Positions 55,094 to 64,000 are shown, counted from the stretch's first letter. The stretch: 64,000 nucleotides of DNA from Salana multivorans (GCF_003751805.1 NZ_RKHQ01000001.1:2480001-2544000), one strand, 5' to 3'. Notes: generated from the sequence alone by a model not told the origin. A program made the numbers and translations.

Positions 55094-55099
55094 TAGGAT
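55094..55099 (+). promoter_or_regulatory. Possible -10 of the ssrA promoter
   Basis: TAGGAT, 17 nt after a weak -35 (TGGCCG), 65 nt before the mature tmRNA end. Confidence 0.35.
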
Positions 55100-55163
55100 G
55101 GAACGTCCGCTCCTCGGGGCGGCACGCCGGGGCGAGAGCCCCGGACGATTGACAACTCCACAT

Positions 55164-55530
55164 GGGGGTGAACGGTTTCGACGACGGCCGTTCAGCCAGG
55201 GGAAGCGGGTCGAGGATGCGTGGTTATCTCGATAACGCTCCACGCAAACCAATAGGTGCCGATTCCAAGCGCACCGACTTCGCCCTCGCCGCCTGAGCGA
55301 GCCTCGAAGTCCGTCAGTCCCGGATAGCTCTCGACCGGGGTCCTGGCGTCGCCTAGAGAGCCACTGCCCGTAGCCCTCGTCATCGGGGTTGCGGGGACAT
55401 CTAGATGACTGGGCCCGTCGGCGCGTTGTCAGCGACAGCGCCGGGGCCGAGCAGAACAGCAGCTGACTGCACCCGGAGAAGCCCTGGCTCCACACCGTCG
55501 GACGCGGGTTCGATTCCCGCCACCTCCACC
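55164..55530 (+). ncRNA. ssrA: Transfer-messenger RNA
   Basis: The 5' end GGGGGTGAACGGTTTCGAC and the 3' T-arm CGGGTTCGATTCCCGC followed by CACCTCC form the tRNA-like half; the acceptor stem pairs GGGGGUG with CACCUCC (one G-U). CCA is not fully encoded. The tag frame is 55258-55296, GCC-GAT-TCC-AAG... to TGA, giving ADSKRTDFALAA. Rescues stalled ribosomes with SmpB. Confidence 0.96.
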
Positions 55531-55550
55531 CCGGCGTCTCGCGACGCCCC

Positions 55551-55585
55551 GAGTGCCCGATCCCACCGCGTGGGATCGGGCACTC
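55551..55585 (+). terminator. Terminator after ssrA
   Basis: Perfect 15-bp stem (arms 55551-55565 and 55571-55585) with loop CCGCG, 20 nt past the tmRNA end. Confidence 0.8.
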
Positions 55586-55732
55586 GTCGTATTCGGGGGA
55601 GAAATGGAGCGAGTTGTCTCGCGGAATTGGCGCGGGCGGACGCTTGGTCCTAGGTTGAGCATCAGGCGCCGACGACGAGGCCGACGCTCGCGGCTTTTGT
55701 TGCCGATGACGACGGGGCAAGGGAGTCTCGCC

Positions 55733-56986
55733 ATGACGGGTGTTCGGTGGGCCAGGGTTGGATCGGTGGCCGCGCTCGTGGCTGCGATGTTCGTCGGTAC
55801 GGGGGTGACGGGGGCGTCCGCCGCACCCGGTGAGCCGGTTGCTCAGGCGGCCGGGCGCGTCGAGGCGCAGGCCGTGCCCGCGGGCGAGCACCAGGTCGAC
55901 CTGGAGATCACCCCCTCGGGCGTGGGACCGGGGTCGCCCGTGACGGTGCGCTGGGAGATCACCGGCGGCGTCGAGCCGCGCATCGAGTCGCTGCGGGTCC
56001 GCAGCGAGCTCGTGAGTGGTTCCCTCGTCTTCACGGGGCTCGTGTGGGGGACCTATCAGCCGAGCTCGGCCGGTCGGGCGGGCAGCCAGACGGTCACGTC
56101 CGGCGCCGGCGACTGGGGCTACCTCGAGGTCACCGTGATCGACGAGGGCGTGGAGGTCACCTACGAGTCCGAGCGCTGGTGGGTCGGCCCGAGCTCCGTG
56201 CCCTACCTGGAGCTCGGCACCGTGACCGACACCCGGACGGGCGAGTCGGGGGCCGCCTGGGTGGTCGACGGCGTGCTCCTGCGGGGCGGATGGTCCCGTG
56301 TCGGAGACGCCTGGATCCACGCCAACGAGCAGGGGTTCTTCAAGCGCGGGTGGGCGAGGATCAGCGGCGCGTGGTACTGGTTCTCGCCGGAGTCCGGGCA
56401 GATGATGACGGGCTGGCGCAAGGACTCAGGAAGCTGGTACTACCTGACGTCGAGCGGTGCGATGGCGACGGGGTGGGCAAAGGTCGACGGACGCTGGTAC
56501 CTCTTCGACCGGGATGGCGCCCGACGATCGGGCTGGGTCCGCGACGGCGGCTCCTGGTACAACCTCCGGCGTGACGACGGCGCCATGCTGGCGAGCACCT
56601 GGGTGACCGAGCCCGACGGGGGGATGTACTACCTGAGGGCCGACGGCCGGATGTGCACGGGCTGGTGCGTCGTCGGCGGAGTCTGGTACTTCATGGACGG
56701 CTCCGGCCGCGGCTGGCAGGGCTGGTTGCAGCAGGGCCGCGACTGGTACTTCCTCGGCCAGCTCGGTTCCTCGGGTTCGCCGGGCTACATGCACACCGGC
56801 TGGGTCAGCGTCGGTGGGAGCTGGTACTACCTGGAGGAGTCCGGACGGATGAGGACGGGCTGGCTCCAGTCCGGACGGTTCTGGTACTACCTCAAGGCCG
56901 ACGGGGTCATGGCGACGGGTGCCACCTGGATCGACGGCCGCCTCAACTACTTCAGCGAGGGCGGCGTGTGGAGCTGGTCCCGCTAG
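55733..56986 (+). CDS. Secreted choline-binding-like repeat protein
   Basis: 417 aa. Signal peptide ending GASAAPGE (about 1-30), one beta-sandwich-like domain (about 40-160), then about ten aromatic/Gly repeats of the cell-wall-binding type (GWAKVDGRWYLFDRDG, GWVSVGGSWYYLEESG). Such repeats bind choline or other wall polymers and often sit next to a hydrolase, but no catalytic domain is visible. ATG 55733 has AAGGGAG; the ATG at 55706 has none. It follows ssrA directly. Confidence 0.83.
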   Translation: MTGVRWARVGSVAALVAAMFVGTGVTGASAAPGEPVAQAAGRVEAQAVPAGEHQVDLEITPSGVGPGSPVTVRWEITGGVEPRIESLRVRSELVSGSLVFTGLVWGTYQPSSAGRAGSQTVTSGAGDWGYLEVTVIDEGVEVTYESERWWVGPSSVPYLELGTVTDTRTGESGAAWVVDGVLLRGGWSRVGDAWIHANEQGFFKRGWARISGAWYWFSPESGQMMTGWRKDSGSWYYLTSSGAMATGWAKVDGRWYLFDRDGARRSGWVRDGGSWYNLRRDDGAMLASTWVTEPDGGMYYLRADGRMCTGWCVVGGVWYFMDGSGRGWQGWLQQGRDWYFLGQLGSSGSPGYMHTGWVSVGGSWYYLEESGRMRTGWLQSGRFWYYLKADGVMATGATWIDGRLNYFSEGGVWSWSR

Positions 56987-57202
56987 GGGCAGGTCGGTCG
57001 CGTCCGACTAGGTTCGAGAGTAGATGGCGGGAACGGAAGGATCGCGATAGGCCCGCATCGACTGCCTTCGATGCCAAAAGCCCTCATAGTGAAACCTCGC
57101 AATGGGGTCGGGCATCAGAACCCGGCATCCGACATGTGGACGGATCAACGGGCACGACAACGCGTGGTTGTAGCGTGCGTCCCGCCACGGCTCCGGGCGG
57201 AA

Positions 57203-57219
57203 GTGTGGTCGCTCCACAC
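57203..57219. promoter_or_regulatory. GTGTGG-N5-CCACAC palindrome
   Basis: Perfect 6-5-6 inverted repeat in the 283-nt gap before the Ig-like surface protein. Candidate operator, binder unknown. Nothing else clear was seen in this gap. Confidence 0.3.
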
Positions 57220-57269
57220 CTGCGACCTCCACGTCGCGCACCTCGTCGGCACAACCCCTTGGGACCCCC

Positions 57270-59369
57270 ATGTCTTCTCGCGCCTTCGCGCTCGATCGGT
57301 CTGCGCTCGCCCCGTCCGGGGTCCGCGGATCGGTCCGCTCCCTCCTCGCCCTCCTCGTGGCCATGCTGCTCGCCCTGCCGGTGCTGCTCGTCGCCACGGC
57401 CCAGCCCGCGTCCGCCGCGATCACCACGATCGCCTTCGAGGCCCCCGGCACGACCGGCGTCCAGCTCGGCAACCTCGCCAGCCGGACGCAGGGCAAGCCG
57501 GTCGCGACGAGCGGGATCGGCCCCTACACCGTGCGCGGCACCGACTCGCGCACCGAGCTCCCGTACGAGTTCGTCACCGACAGCGACTACGGCGGCCTGT
57601 CCGAGTGGACGATGCCGGGCTGGGCGCGCGAGGGCCTCGAGCGGGAGTCGCTCTCCACCTACTTCATCTCCCAGACGGGCCAGACCTACGACGGCCGGAC
57701 GGGTGTCCTGTGGCTCGCCTCGCAGATCGAGTGCACCCGCAACAACCTCACCACGGGAGTCGAGACCTACTGCTCCACCTTCGGGCCGGACGTGTGGACC
57801 GAGCCGTTCGACGCGCAGGTCGGCCAGGCGGTGTCGTTCGACTGGGCGGCGCACGCCGTGATCGACGACTACGAGATCTACGCCTTCCTCGTCCGGGTCG
57901 ACGGCGAGGGCTACGGCACCGAGGCCGATCACACGCTCCTCGCCTACGGCCGCGGCACGGCGCAGGGCTGGACGACGACGAGCCTCGACGTTCCGGCCGA
58001 CGGCACCTACCGGTTCCGCTTCGTCAACGGTTCCTACGACCGGAGCGGGGGCTGGGCGCTCGGCTCGGACATGTACCTCGACGCCGCGGTGAAGGTCGGC
58101 CTGGCCAACCCCATCGCGTTCGACGGGCTGCCGGACCGGATCGTCGGCGCCGCGCCGTTCGACGTCGCGGCGACCGCTCCGGGCGGCCCGGTCTCCTTCG
58201 CCTCCGGCACGCCGGGCGTCTGCACCGTGTCCGGCACGACCGTGACGCTCACCGGTACGACCGGCATCTGCAGCGTCGTGGCGAACCAGCCGGGCGACGG
58301 CGTCGACTACGTGGCCGCGGAGACCGTCACGCGCTCCTTCCGCGTGCTCAGCGAGCCGACGGCCCCGATCAACGCCGGCCTGCCCTACATCACGGGGACG
58401 GTCGCCGAGGGCGAGACGGTCACCGCGCACCCGGGCACCTGGACGGACGGCGGGTCGCCGATCACCGGGACCGCCTTCCAGTGGGTGAGCACCGTCGACG
58501 GCGTCAGCACCCCGCTCGAGGGCGAGACCGCCGAGACGTGCTTCCTCGTCGCGTCCCCCGGCAGCGAGCTGACCGTGACCGTGACCCAGACCAACGCGGC
58601 CGGGTCGTCCTCGGCGAGCTCCGCCGCGCTGAGCGGCTACACCTGCGCCCAGCCCGCCGCGCCGCAGTGGGCGAACGGGGGCCTCGGTCCCGTCGAGCTC
58701 GGCGTCCCGGTCGAGGTCACGTTCACCGCGACCGGCGTCCTCGCGCCGACCTACGAGCTGGTCGCCGGTGAGCTGCCGGAGGGCCTGGAGTTCGACCCCG
58801 CCACCGGGATCGTCAGCGGGACGCCGACGCAGCCCGGCCCCTACGAGTTCACGCTCCGCGCGACGAACGCCGCCGGGACCGACGACCTGGTGGTCAGCGG
58901 TGTCGTCGGCGTCGCCCCCGGTGCGGTCACCGGCGGTCCGGACGCGTTCGTCGTCGGTCAGCCGGCCGGCGGCTCGGTCTCCGCGTCCGGCGTGCCGGCG
59001 CCGACCTACGCCGTGACCGCTGGCGCGCTGCCCCCGGGCGTCACGCTCGATCCCGTCACGGGTGCCTTCCTCGGCAGCCCGACGACGCCGGGCACCTACT
59101 CGTTCACGATCACGGCGAGCAACGGGTTCGGCGAGCCGACGAGCATCGAGCTCACGGGAACGGTCGCTCCGGCACCGAGCCCGTCGGTGTCGGCCTCGGC
59201 CTCGCCGTCCATCTCGACGACGTCGCCCTCGCCCTCGACCTCGCCGACCGCCGGCGACCTCTCGAACACCGGTGTCTCGCCGGCCGTCCCCGCGCTCGTG
59301 GCGGTGCTGCTGCTCGTCGTCGGCGCGCTGGGGCTCATGGCTCAGCGTCGTCGCAGCGCGCTCCGGTAG
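57270..59369 (+). CDS. Ig-like repeat surface protein with LSNTG sorting signal
   Basis: 699 aa. Signal peptide (ends about 50, ASAAITT), a jelly-roll-like N-terminal domain (about 55-270) with two cysteines, and three or four Ig-like modules. Two of these are putative-Ig repeats with PTYELVAGELPEGLEFDPATG and PTYAVTAGALPPGVTLDPVTG. A Ser/Thr/Pro-rich linker leads to LSNTG, a hydrophobic helix and QRRRSALR. Probable sortase-anchored adhesin or stalk. Confidence 0.85.
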   Translation: MSSRAFALDRSALAPSGVRGSVRSLLALLVAMLLALPVLLVATAQPASAAITTIAFEAPGTTGVQLGNLASRTQGKPVATSGIGPYTVRGTDSRTELPYEFVTDSDYGGLSEWTMPGWAREGLERESLSTYFISQTGQTYDGRTGVLWLASQIECTRNNLTTGVETYCSTFGPDVWTEPFDAQVGQAVSFDWAAHAVIDDYEIYAFLVRVDGEGYGTEADHTLLAYGRGTAQGWTTTSLDVPADGTYRFRFVNGSYDRSGGWALGSDMYLDAAVKVGLANPIAFDGLPDRIVGAAPFDVAATAPGGPVSFASGTPGVCTVSGTTVTLTGTTGICSVVANQPGDGVDYVAAETVTRSFRVLSEPTAPINAGLPYITGTVAEGETVTAHPGTWTDGGSPITGTAFQWVSTVDGVSTPLEGETAETCFLVASPGSELTVTVTQTNAAGSSSASSAALSGYTCAQPAAPQWANGGLGPVELGVPVEVTFTATGVLAPTYELVAGELPEGLEFDPATGIVSGTPTQPGPYEFTLRATNAAGTDDLVVSGVVGVAPGAVTGGPDAFVVGQPAGGSVSASGVPAPTYAVTAGALPPGVTLDPVTGAFLGSPTTPGTYSFTITASNGFGEPTSIELTGTVAPAPSPSVSASASPSISTTSPSPSTSPTAGDLSNTGVSPAVPALVAVLLLVVGALGLMAQRRRSALR

Positions 59370-59394
59370 CACGGAGCCGACGGAGGCTCGACGC

Positions 59395-59418
59395 GGCCGG
59401 CCCCCCCGGGGGCCGGCC
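59395..59418. terminator. Convergent terminator hairpin
   Basis: GGCCGGCCCCC / GGGGGCCGGCC stem with a 2-nt loop, between the Ig-like gene and the opposing FUSC gene. Confidence 0.65.
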
Positions 59419-59504
59419 GTCGTCGTCCCGGTCCGCGCCGACACCCCGACCCGGTGCCGGAGACCGGCGCCGCGCGGCGGTCGCGACCTCGGTCGGCCCC
59501 GCCG

Positions 59505-60473
59505 TCAGTCGGGGACGGGTGCGAGCCGGGCGGCCAGCCACACCGCCCCGGCCGTGACCCCGGCCGCGACCAGGGTGATGCCGACGCGCGCGAGGTCGCC
59601 GGCCAGCCGGTCCGACGGCTCGAAGGTCAGCAGCACGACGGAGATCGTCGTCGCCGTCGTGCACAGCCAGTAGGCGCCGCCCGCCAGCGTCAGGACGACG
59701 GACGCCAGCGCCGCGAGCACCCCGAGCACGGTGGCGGCTCCGACGCCCGGGAGCACGATCGCGACGAGCGCGGCCGCCGTCCCGCCGAGCATCGTGCCGG
59801 CGATGCGGCCGCCGAGCCGGGTCCGCGTGTCCGCGTGGGTCGGCTGCAGGATGAGCGCAACGGTCATGACGGCCCACCAGGCGTTCGTGCCGCGGAACCA
59901 CACGAGGCAGACGAGCATGAACGCCCCGCACAGCGCCGCCAGCAGGACCCCGTAGGGGAGCGTCGCCGGTGCCGTGCGGATCGGGAGGCGGATCCCGCGC
60001 AGGAGGACGGCGCGCACGAGCAGCGCCCACGCTCCCGCCAGCACGGTGGTCCCGAGGACGAGGGCGGCGACCGCGAGACGCGGCGCCTGCGCGTCGAGCA
60101 CCTCGACGACGCGGGACGGGTCGACCAGCAGGTACGCGGCGAACGCGATCGTCGCCGCGCCGACGGCGTGGTAGCCGCGCGGCGAGACCGTCGCCGTGAG
60201 GTAGGCGAGCACGACCACGAGCAGTGTCCCCGTCACCGGTGCGAACGCGCCCGCCGCGAGCACGGCGAGGAAGCCCGTGAGGCCGGTGGCGAGCGCGGCG
60301 GCCGTGGTCGCCCGCGGCCCGGCCGCCAGCGCCGTGAGCGTCGGCAGCAGGCTGAGCACGAGCAGACCCGTCGCGTCGCGCCACGGGGAGAGCGAGACCG
60401 CCACGACCGGCACGAGGACGAGGAGCGCGGCCGTGAGCGCCCGGACCAGCACCTCGCGCGAGCTCGCAGCCAT
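59505..60473 (-). CDS. FUSC-family membrane protein
   Basis: 322 aa, eight to ten hydrophobic helices. The second half has the FUSC-like WAVMTVALILQPTHADTRTRLGGRIAGT motif in overlapping parts, as in aromatic-acid exporters (AaeB-like). Substrate unknown. Confidence 0.8.
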   Translation of the reverse strand: MAASSREVLVRALTAALLVLVPVVAVSLSPWRDATGLLVLSLLPTLTALAAGPRATTAAALATGLTGFLAVLAAGAFAPVTGTLLVVVLAYLTATVSPRGYHAVGAATIAFAAYLLVDPSRVVEVLDAQAPRLAVAALVLGTTVLAGAWALLVRAVLLRGIRLPIRTAPATLPYGVLLAALCGAFMLVCLVWFRGTNAWWAVMTVALILQPTHADTRTRLGGRIAGTMLGGTAAALVAIVLPGVGAATVLGVLAALASVVLTLAGGAYWLCTTATTISVVLLTFEPSDRLAGDLARVGITLVAAGVTAGAVWLAARLAPVPD

Positions 60474-60566
60474 GGGCCAAGGCTAGGACGCGTCGCGCGG
60501 CGCCCGGTGCCGGCACGCACGCGGCCCGAAGTCAAGCGCGAACGTGCGGCCGAACGGGCCACGGTG

Positions 60567-60578
60567 AGGGTTTTCCCT
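60567..60578. promoter_or_regulatory. AGGG-TTTT-CCCT palindrome
   Basis: Perfect palindrome with the LuxR/NarL-like form GGG-N4-CCC, between the FUSC gene and the MalT/SARP-like regulator. Confidence 0.35.
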
Positions 60579-60614
60579 AGTAGCACCGCGGGGTTGACCC
60601 TGGAAGGATGCTGA

Positions 60615-63600
60615 GTGCCGACCGCTGCGGCCTGCGGTCGTTGGGGCAGCACCCAGGCCGCAGGCGCTGTCGTTGGGAATCAAGTGCTGGGCAGTGAGTC
60701 ACCTCGCTCGTGGAGGTACCGAGCAGCCCCGGTGCGGTCGCTCGTGCGACCGCGCCTGCTGCGTCGCGTCGCCGAGATGGACCCGGGGGTCGCGCTCGTC
60801 GTCGGGACCGCCGGCAGCGGGAAGTCGACGCTGCTCGGGCAGCTCGTCGATGCCGCCGGTGCGGACGGCGTGCCGACCGCCCGCGTCGTCGCGCACGACG
60901 ACGGGAACCTCCGCTGGCACGCGAACGGCGACGAGCTGGAGCTCACGCTCGCCGCCGTCGTCGACGCGGTCACCGGCCTGTCCGGTCCGTGGCTCGTCAC
61001 GATCGACGACGGCGACCGCCTGACCGACCACCCGGACCACGAGCGCGACCTCGAACGGCTCGTGCGCCTGCTGCCGCCCGAGGTCCAGGTGGTCATCGCC
61101 GTGGCCGTCGTGCCCTCCTGCCTGCTCGTCAACGCCGGCCGGATGATCTCGGGCGTGATCGGCGGCGTCGATCTCACGTTCCGTCCCTACGAGGTCGACC
61201 GGCTCTTCCGCGAGGTGCATCGCACGCCGCTCGGAGCCGAGGACGTCCACCTGCTCGCCCGCGTGACGGACGGCTGGCCGGCGGCGCTCGAGCTGTTCCA
61301 CGCCGGCACGGCGGCCCACCTCCCGGCCGAGCTGAGCCGCGCCGTCCGCTCGCTCGTCCACGAGCCCTGGTTCCTCGCCGGCTACGCCGAGCAGGTCCTG
61401 CTCACCGGCTGCTCGACGCAGGAGCTCGCGCTGCTGCGCTGGGGATCGGTGTTCGAGCACCTGACGCCGGCGCGACTGGACGCCCTGCTCGGCGCCGGCG
61501 ACCACGCCGCGACGCTCGACCGGCTCGAGCGCCGCCCCTCGCTGCCGGCGGCCCGCACCTCGGCCGGGCTGCGGCTGCCCGGCCCGCTGCGGCGCTACCT
61601 GCGCGCGACGCACGCCCGCGACCTCGGCCGCGCGGGGGCGCGGGAGTGGTTCCTCGCCGGCGGCGCGGTGCTCGAGGCCGACGGCGACGTGCCCGGCGCC
61701 CTCCTGTGCTACGGCCGGGGCGGCGACGCGGTCTCGGTCCGGCGACTGACCGAGCGCCCCGACGCCGCGCTGTGGCACGGTGCGCGAGCCGCCGAGCCCT
61801 GGGACGAGGCGCTCCCCGACGACGCGACGCCGCACGCTCGGCTGTTCGCCCGCCTGTCCCGCGCGATGGCGGACGGCGCGCTCACCACGGCGGGCTCGCT
61901 CATCGAGCAGCTCGACGCGGGGGCGGACCCGCGGCTCGCCCGGCTGCGCGGCTCGCTGGTGGCCTGGGGGAGCGCCCGGACGATCACGGCCCAGCCCGAC
62001 GGCGACGTCGAGTGGCGCACCCGCCTGCGCTGGGCGCTCCAGGGTGCGCCGTCGCCGACGTCGTCCGGCCGGCCGGCCGATCTGTTCGTCGCCGGCCTCG
62101 TCCACGGGCTCAGCCAGGACGCGGACCTGGCCCGCGACGAGCTCGGTCGGGTCGTCGAGGATCCCGGCGCCGGGCGCGGCCTCGGCCTGCTCGCCTCGCT
62201 CGCCGCGCTGCTGCTCGACCGGACGCTGCCGCTCCAGCAGCTCCTCGAGGGGGCCGACCGCATCCTGGTGGAGGCGCACGAGCTCGGCCTGGCCTGGACC
62301 GAGCGGCTGGCACAGACCGTCGTCCTCGCCGTCGACGGGACGCCGGGGTGGCGCGAGGCCGTCGGGCGGCTGCGCCGGTGGGGACAGGAGGCCTCCGACG
62401 CCTGGGGGCCGCTCGTCGTGTCGAGCGTCGCGGAGCTGTGCGCGATGCGCCGCGACGAGGACGACTCCCAGCGCTGGCTCGAGCTGGCGGCCGCGTGGCA
62501 CGAGCGGGGGCTCCCGCTCGTCGCCGAGACGTGCCGGGTGGCCGCCGCGCGAACGACGGCGTGGCGGCTCGTCGCCGAGCTGCCGCCCGAGGACTGGGCG
62601 GGCACCGAGGCACCGGCCGTCCCGCGCGTCGTCGAGCACGGCGGCGGTGGCGCGAGCGACGTGCGCGAGCGACGCCCCGTCGCCGGCCGCGGCCGCGTCA
62701 CCGAGATCGCGGCGGGCGCGAGCGCCCGCGTCCCGTCGGCCCTCGTGTCGCCCACCCCGACGGCGCCGACCGGTGCGCCGACGGCCGGCGCGCTCGCGGC
62801 CCGCCCGGTCGCGGAGACCGGGGTCCGGCTGCGCTGCCTCGGGCCGTTCGAGCTGCGCGCCGACGGGCGCGTGGTCGACCTGACCCGGCTGCGCCCTCGC
62901 GCGCGGAACCTGCTGCGCCTGCTCGCGATCGAGGCCGGGCACGTCGTCCATCGCGAGCGGCTGGTCGAGGCGCTCTGGTTCGACCTCTCGCCCGAGTCGG
63001 CGACGCACAACCTCCACGTGGCGGTCTCGGCCGTGCGCCGGCTGCTCAACGAGGTCGAGCCCGGCCTCGGTCGGCGGCTGCTCCAGCGCGAGGGCGAGTC
63101 GTACGTGCTGCGGCTCGGCGAGGGGGCGAGCTGCGACCTGCTCGAGCTCGAGGCGGCCCTTCGCTCGGGGGAGTACGCGGCGAGCCGCGACGACGACGAG
63201 CTGGCGCGCCGCGCGTGGAGCCGGGCGCTCGCGGCCTACCCCGGCGAGCTGCTGCCCGAGGCCGGGTCCGCCGAGTGGGTGCTCGGGCCGCGGGACCGGC
63301 TGCGCCAGCAGGTGGCGGGGGCTGCGACCTCGCTCGCCGCGCTGCTGCTCCGAGCGGGGGAGCCGGTCGCGGCGGCCGAGGCCGCGTCGCGCGCGATCGA
63401 GCTGGACGAGTGGCGGGACAACGCGTGGCGGGTGCTCATCGCGGCGCTCACGCTCTCGGGCGAGCGCGCGTCGGCGCAGCGGGTGCGGCGGTCCTACCGG
63501 GAGGTGCTCCGCTCGCTCGGCATCGATGAGCGCGACCCGTCGGCGGTGCGGACCGGTGGCGGCATCGTGGCCGGGCGGGACGGGGCGGCGGAGCTGGCAC

Positions 63601-63653
63601 CGGCGCCCGAGCGCGGGGCGCGGCCCGCGGGGGCGCGACCCGCCGGTCCGTGA
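60615..63653 (+). CDS. Large regulator: MalT-like ATPase fused to C-terminal SARP (OmpR-HTH + BTAD)
   Basis: 1012 aa. N-terminal P-loop GTAGSGKSTLL near residue 65, then WLVTIDDGD and the STAND-like helical region. The TPR-like middle is followed by a low-complexity linker (about 660-730). The C-terminus has a winged helix (VRLRCLGPFELRADG ... RLVEALWFDLSPESA) and a BTAD domain (LLELEAALRSGEY, AYPGELLPEAGSAEWV). BTAD regulators activate specialised clusters. It directly precedes the partial gene at 63784, 130 nt away, so it is the likely local activator. GTG 60615 has GGAAGGA upstream. Confidence 0.88.
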   Translation: MPTAAACGRWGSTQAAGAVVGNQVLGSESPRSWRYRAAPVRSLVRPRLLRRVAEMDPGVALVVGTAGSGKSTLLGQLVDAAGADGVPTARVVAHDDGNLRWHANGDELELTLAAVVDAVTGLSGPWLVTIDDGDRLTDHPDHERDLERLVRLLPPEVQVVIAVAVVPSCLLVNAGRMISGVIGGVDLTFRPYEVDRLFREVHRTPLGAEDVHLLARVTDGWPAALELFHAGTAAHLPAELSRAVRSLVHEPWFLAGYAEQVLLTGCSTQELALLRWGSVFEHLTPARLDALLGAGDHAATLDRLERRPSLPAARTSAGLRLPGPLRRYLRATHARDLGRAGAREWFLAGGAVLEADGDVPGALLCYGRGGDAVSVRRLTERPDAALWHGARAAEPWDEALPDDATPHARLFARLSRAMADGALTTAGSLIEQLDAGADPRLARLRGSLVAWGSARTITAQPDGDVEWRTRLRWALQGAPSPTSSGRPADLFVAGLVHGLSQDADLARDELGRVVEDPGAGRGLGLLASLAALLLDRTLPLQQLLEGADRILVEAHELGLAWTERLAQTVVLAVDGTPGWREAVGRLRRWGQEASDAWGPLVVSSVAELCAMRRDEDDSQRWLELAAAWHERGLPLVAETCRVAAARTTAWRLVAELPPEDWAGTEAPAVPRVVEHGGGGASDVRERRPVAGRGRVTEIAAGASARVPSALVSPTPTAPTGAPTAGALAARPVAETGVRLRCLGPFELRADGRVVDLTRLRPRARNLLRLLAIEAGHVVHRERLVEALWFDLSPESATHNLHVAVSAVRRLLNEVEPGLGRRLLQREGESYVLRLGEGASCDLLELEAALRSGEYAASRDDDELARRAWSRALAAYPGELLPEAGSAEWVLGPRDRLRQQVAGAATSLAALLLRAGEPVAAAEAASRAIELDEWRDNAWRVLIAALTLSGERASAQRVRRSYREVLRSLGIDERDPSAVRTGGGIVAGRDGAAELAPAPERGARPAGARPAGP

Positions 63654-63783
63654 CGGTCCCGTCCGGGACGGCGCGACGACGGCGGTGCGCGTTCGGGCAG
63701 GCTTCGATGCGTCTTGGGGCGACGGGCTCCCGCGACCGAGCGGTTCGGCGCTGCAATAGGGGGACTCGACGAGGAGGCGCCCC

Positions 63784-64000
63784 ATGTATGCCCACGAGCT
63801 CGATCCGCAGCAGCACGTCACGTCGGTCGCGCCGGTGCGGCGCGCGGGTCCGGCGGGTGGGGAGCACGCCAACGCGGCGCCCCCGGGCGTGCTCGGCGCG
63901 AGCGGGATCCTGCGCCTGCAGCGGGAGGCTGGCAACGGCGCCGTCGCCGGGATGCTCGAGGAGGAGCGCTCGCCCGTGCTCGACGTCGTGGGACGCGGTG
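63784..64000 (+). CDS. N-terminus of an LQR-AGN-AV protein, possibly eCIS-linked (3' end cut)
   Basis: 72 codons visible, in frame to the edge. Starts MYAHELDPQQHVTSVAPVRR; a disordered stretch is followed by ILRLQREAGNGAVAGMLEEE. This LQR..GN.AV..ML signature is found at the start of proteins encoded in extracellular contractile injection system and polymorphic-toxin loci of actinobacteria, often with DUF4157 further on. GAGGAGG precedes the ATG with a 6-nt spacer. The assignment rests on the short motif and the position after a BTAD regulator. Confidence 0.7.
   Translation, partial: MYAHELDPQQHVTSVAPVRRAGPAGGEHANAAPPGVLGASGILRLQREAGNGAVAGMLEEERSPVLDVVGRG

Noticed and set aside
55500-57269. 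Attachment-site duplication of the ssrA 3' end (GGGTTCGATTCCCGCC)
   Set aside because: I found no second copy in the window and no integrase gene; insertion after ssrA remains only a composition-based suspicion.

Overview
The window reads as a chromosomal segment of a very high-GC actinobacterium, most likely Micrococcales and Cellulomonas-like. Evidence: strong GC bias at third codon positions, many GTG starts and 4-nt ATGA/GTGA overlaps, a tmRNA with a short actinobacterial tag (ADSKRTDFALAA), the order prfB ... ftsE-ftsX-M23 peptidase ... smpB-ssrA, and a divergent H+-pyrophosphatase. The genus is an inference. No CRISPR array, insertion sequence, integrase, rRNA or tRNA gene was seen.

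Layout. 1-5317 (minus): an edge-truncated FHA-FtsK/SpoIIIE ATPase, a leucine-rich-repeat protein with a LAVTG sorting signal and a 36-codon ORF. The two gaps between them carry the same ordered series of hairpins. 5856-15889 is a surface-structure block: two convergent LuxR-type LAL regulators, a TasA-like SipW-dependent protein, a SipW-type signal peptidase, a secreted seven-bladed RCC1 propeller and an SdrD-B-like wall protein. The divergent tasA-like and sipW promoters carry the same direct-repeat operator at the same distance from the same 8-mer. 16020-21631: a two-component system divergent from a lipoprotein/adaptor/MacB-type ABC operon. 21720-25892: a LuxR-type two-component system, a YedK/HMCES-family DNA-protein crosslinking protein and an aminotransferase.

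26041-30861 is a Tad pilus operon (tadA, tadB, tadC, Flp-like pilin, three TadE/TadF-type pseudopilins). 31111-36317 holds a Bcr/CflA-type exporter, a response regulator and a histidine kinase separated by an opposite-strand acetyltransferase, and an aldo/keto reductase. 36433-39685 is a VanY-like carboxypeptidase with a response regulator and kinase. 39697-47428 holds prfB, a glycosyltransferase coupled to hppA, and ppdK, with two CRP/GlxR-like sites in the hppA-ppdK promoter region. 47686-55530 is the division and trans-translation block (ftsE, ftsX, an M23 hydrolase, a DUF6882-like gene, smpB, a DoxX-like gene, ssrA), interrupted by an MFS/TetR pair with twin operators.

The right end holds a choline-binding-like repeat protein just after ssrA, an Ig-like protein with an LSNTG signal, a FUSC membrane protein, a MalT/SARP hybrid regulator, and the first 72 codons of a protein with the LQR-AGN-AV signature often found beside actinobacterial extracellular contractile injection systems or polymorphic toxins. 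Overall the window is rich in cell-envelope functions: four wall or surface proteins, SipW fibres, a Tad pilus, wall hydrolases and four two-component systems that could sense envelope state.
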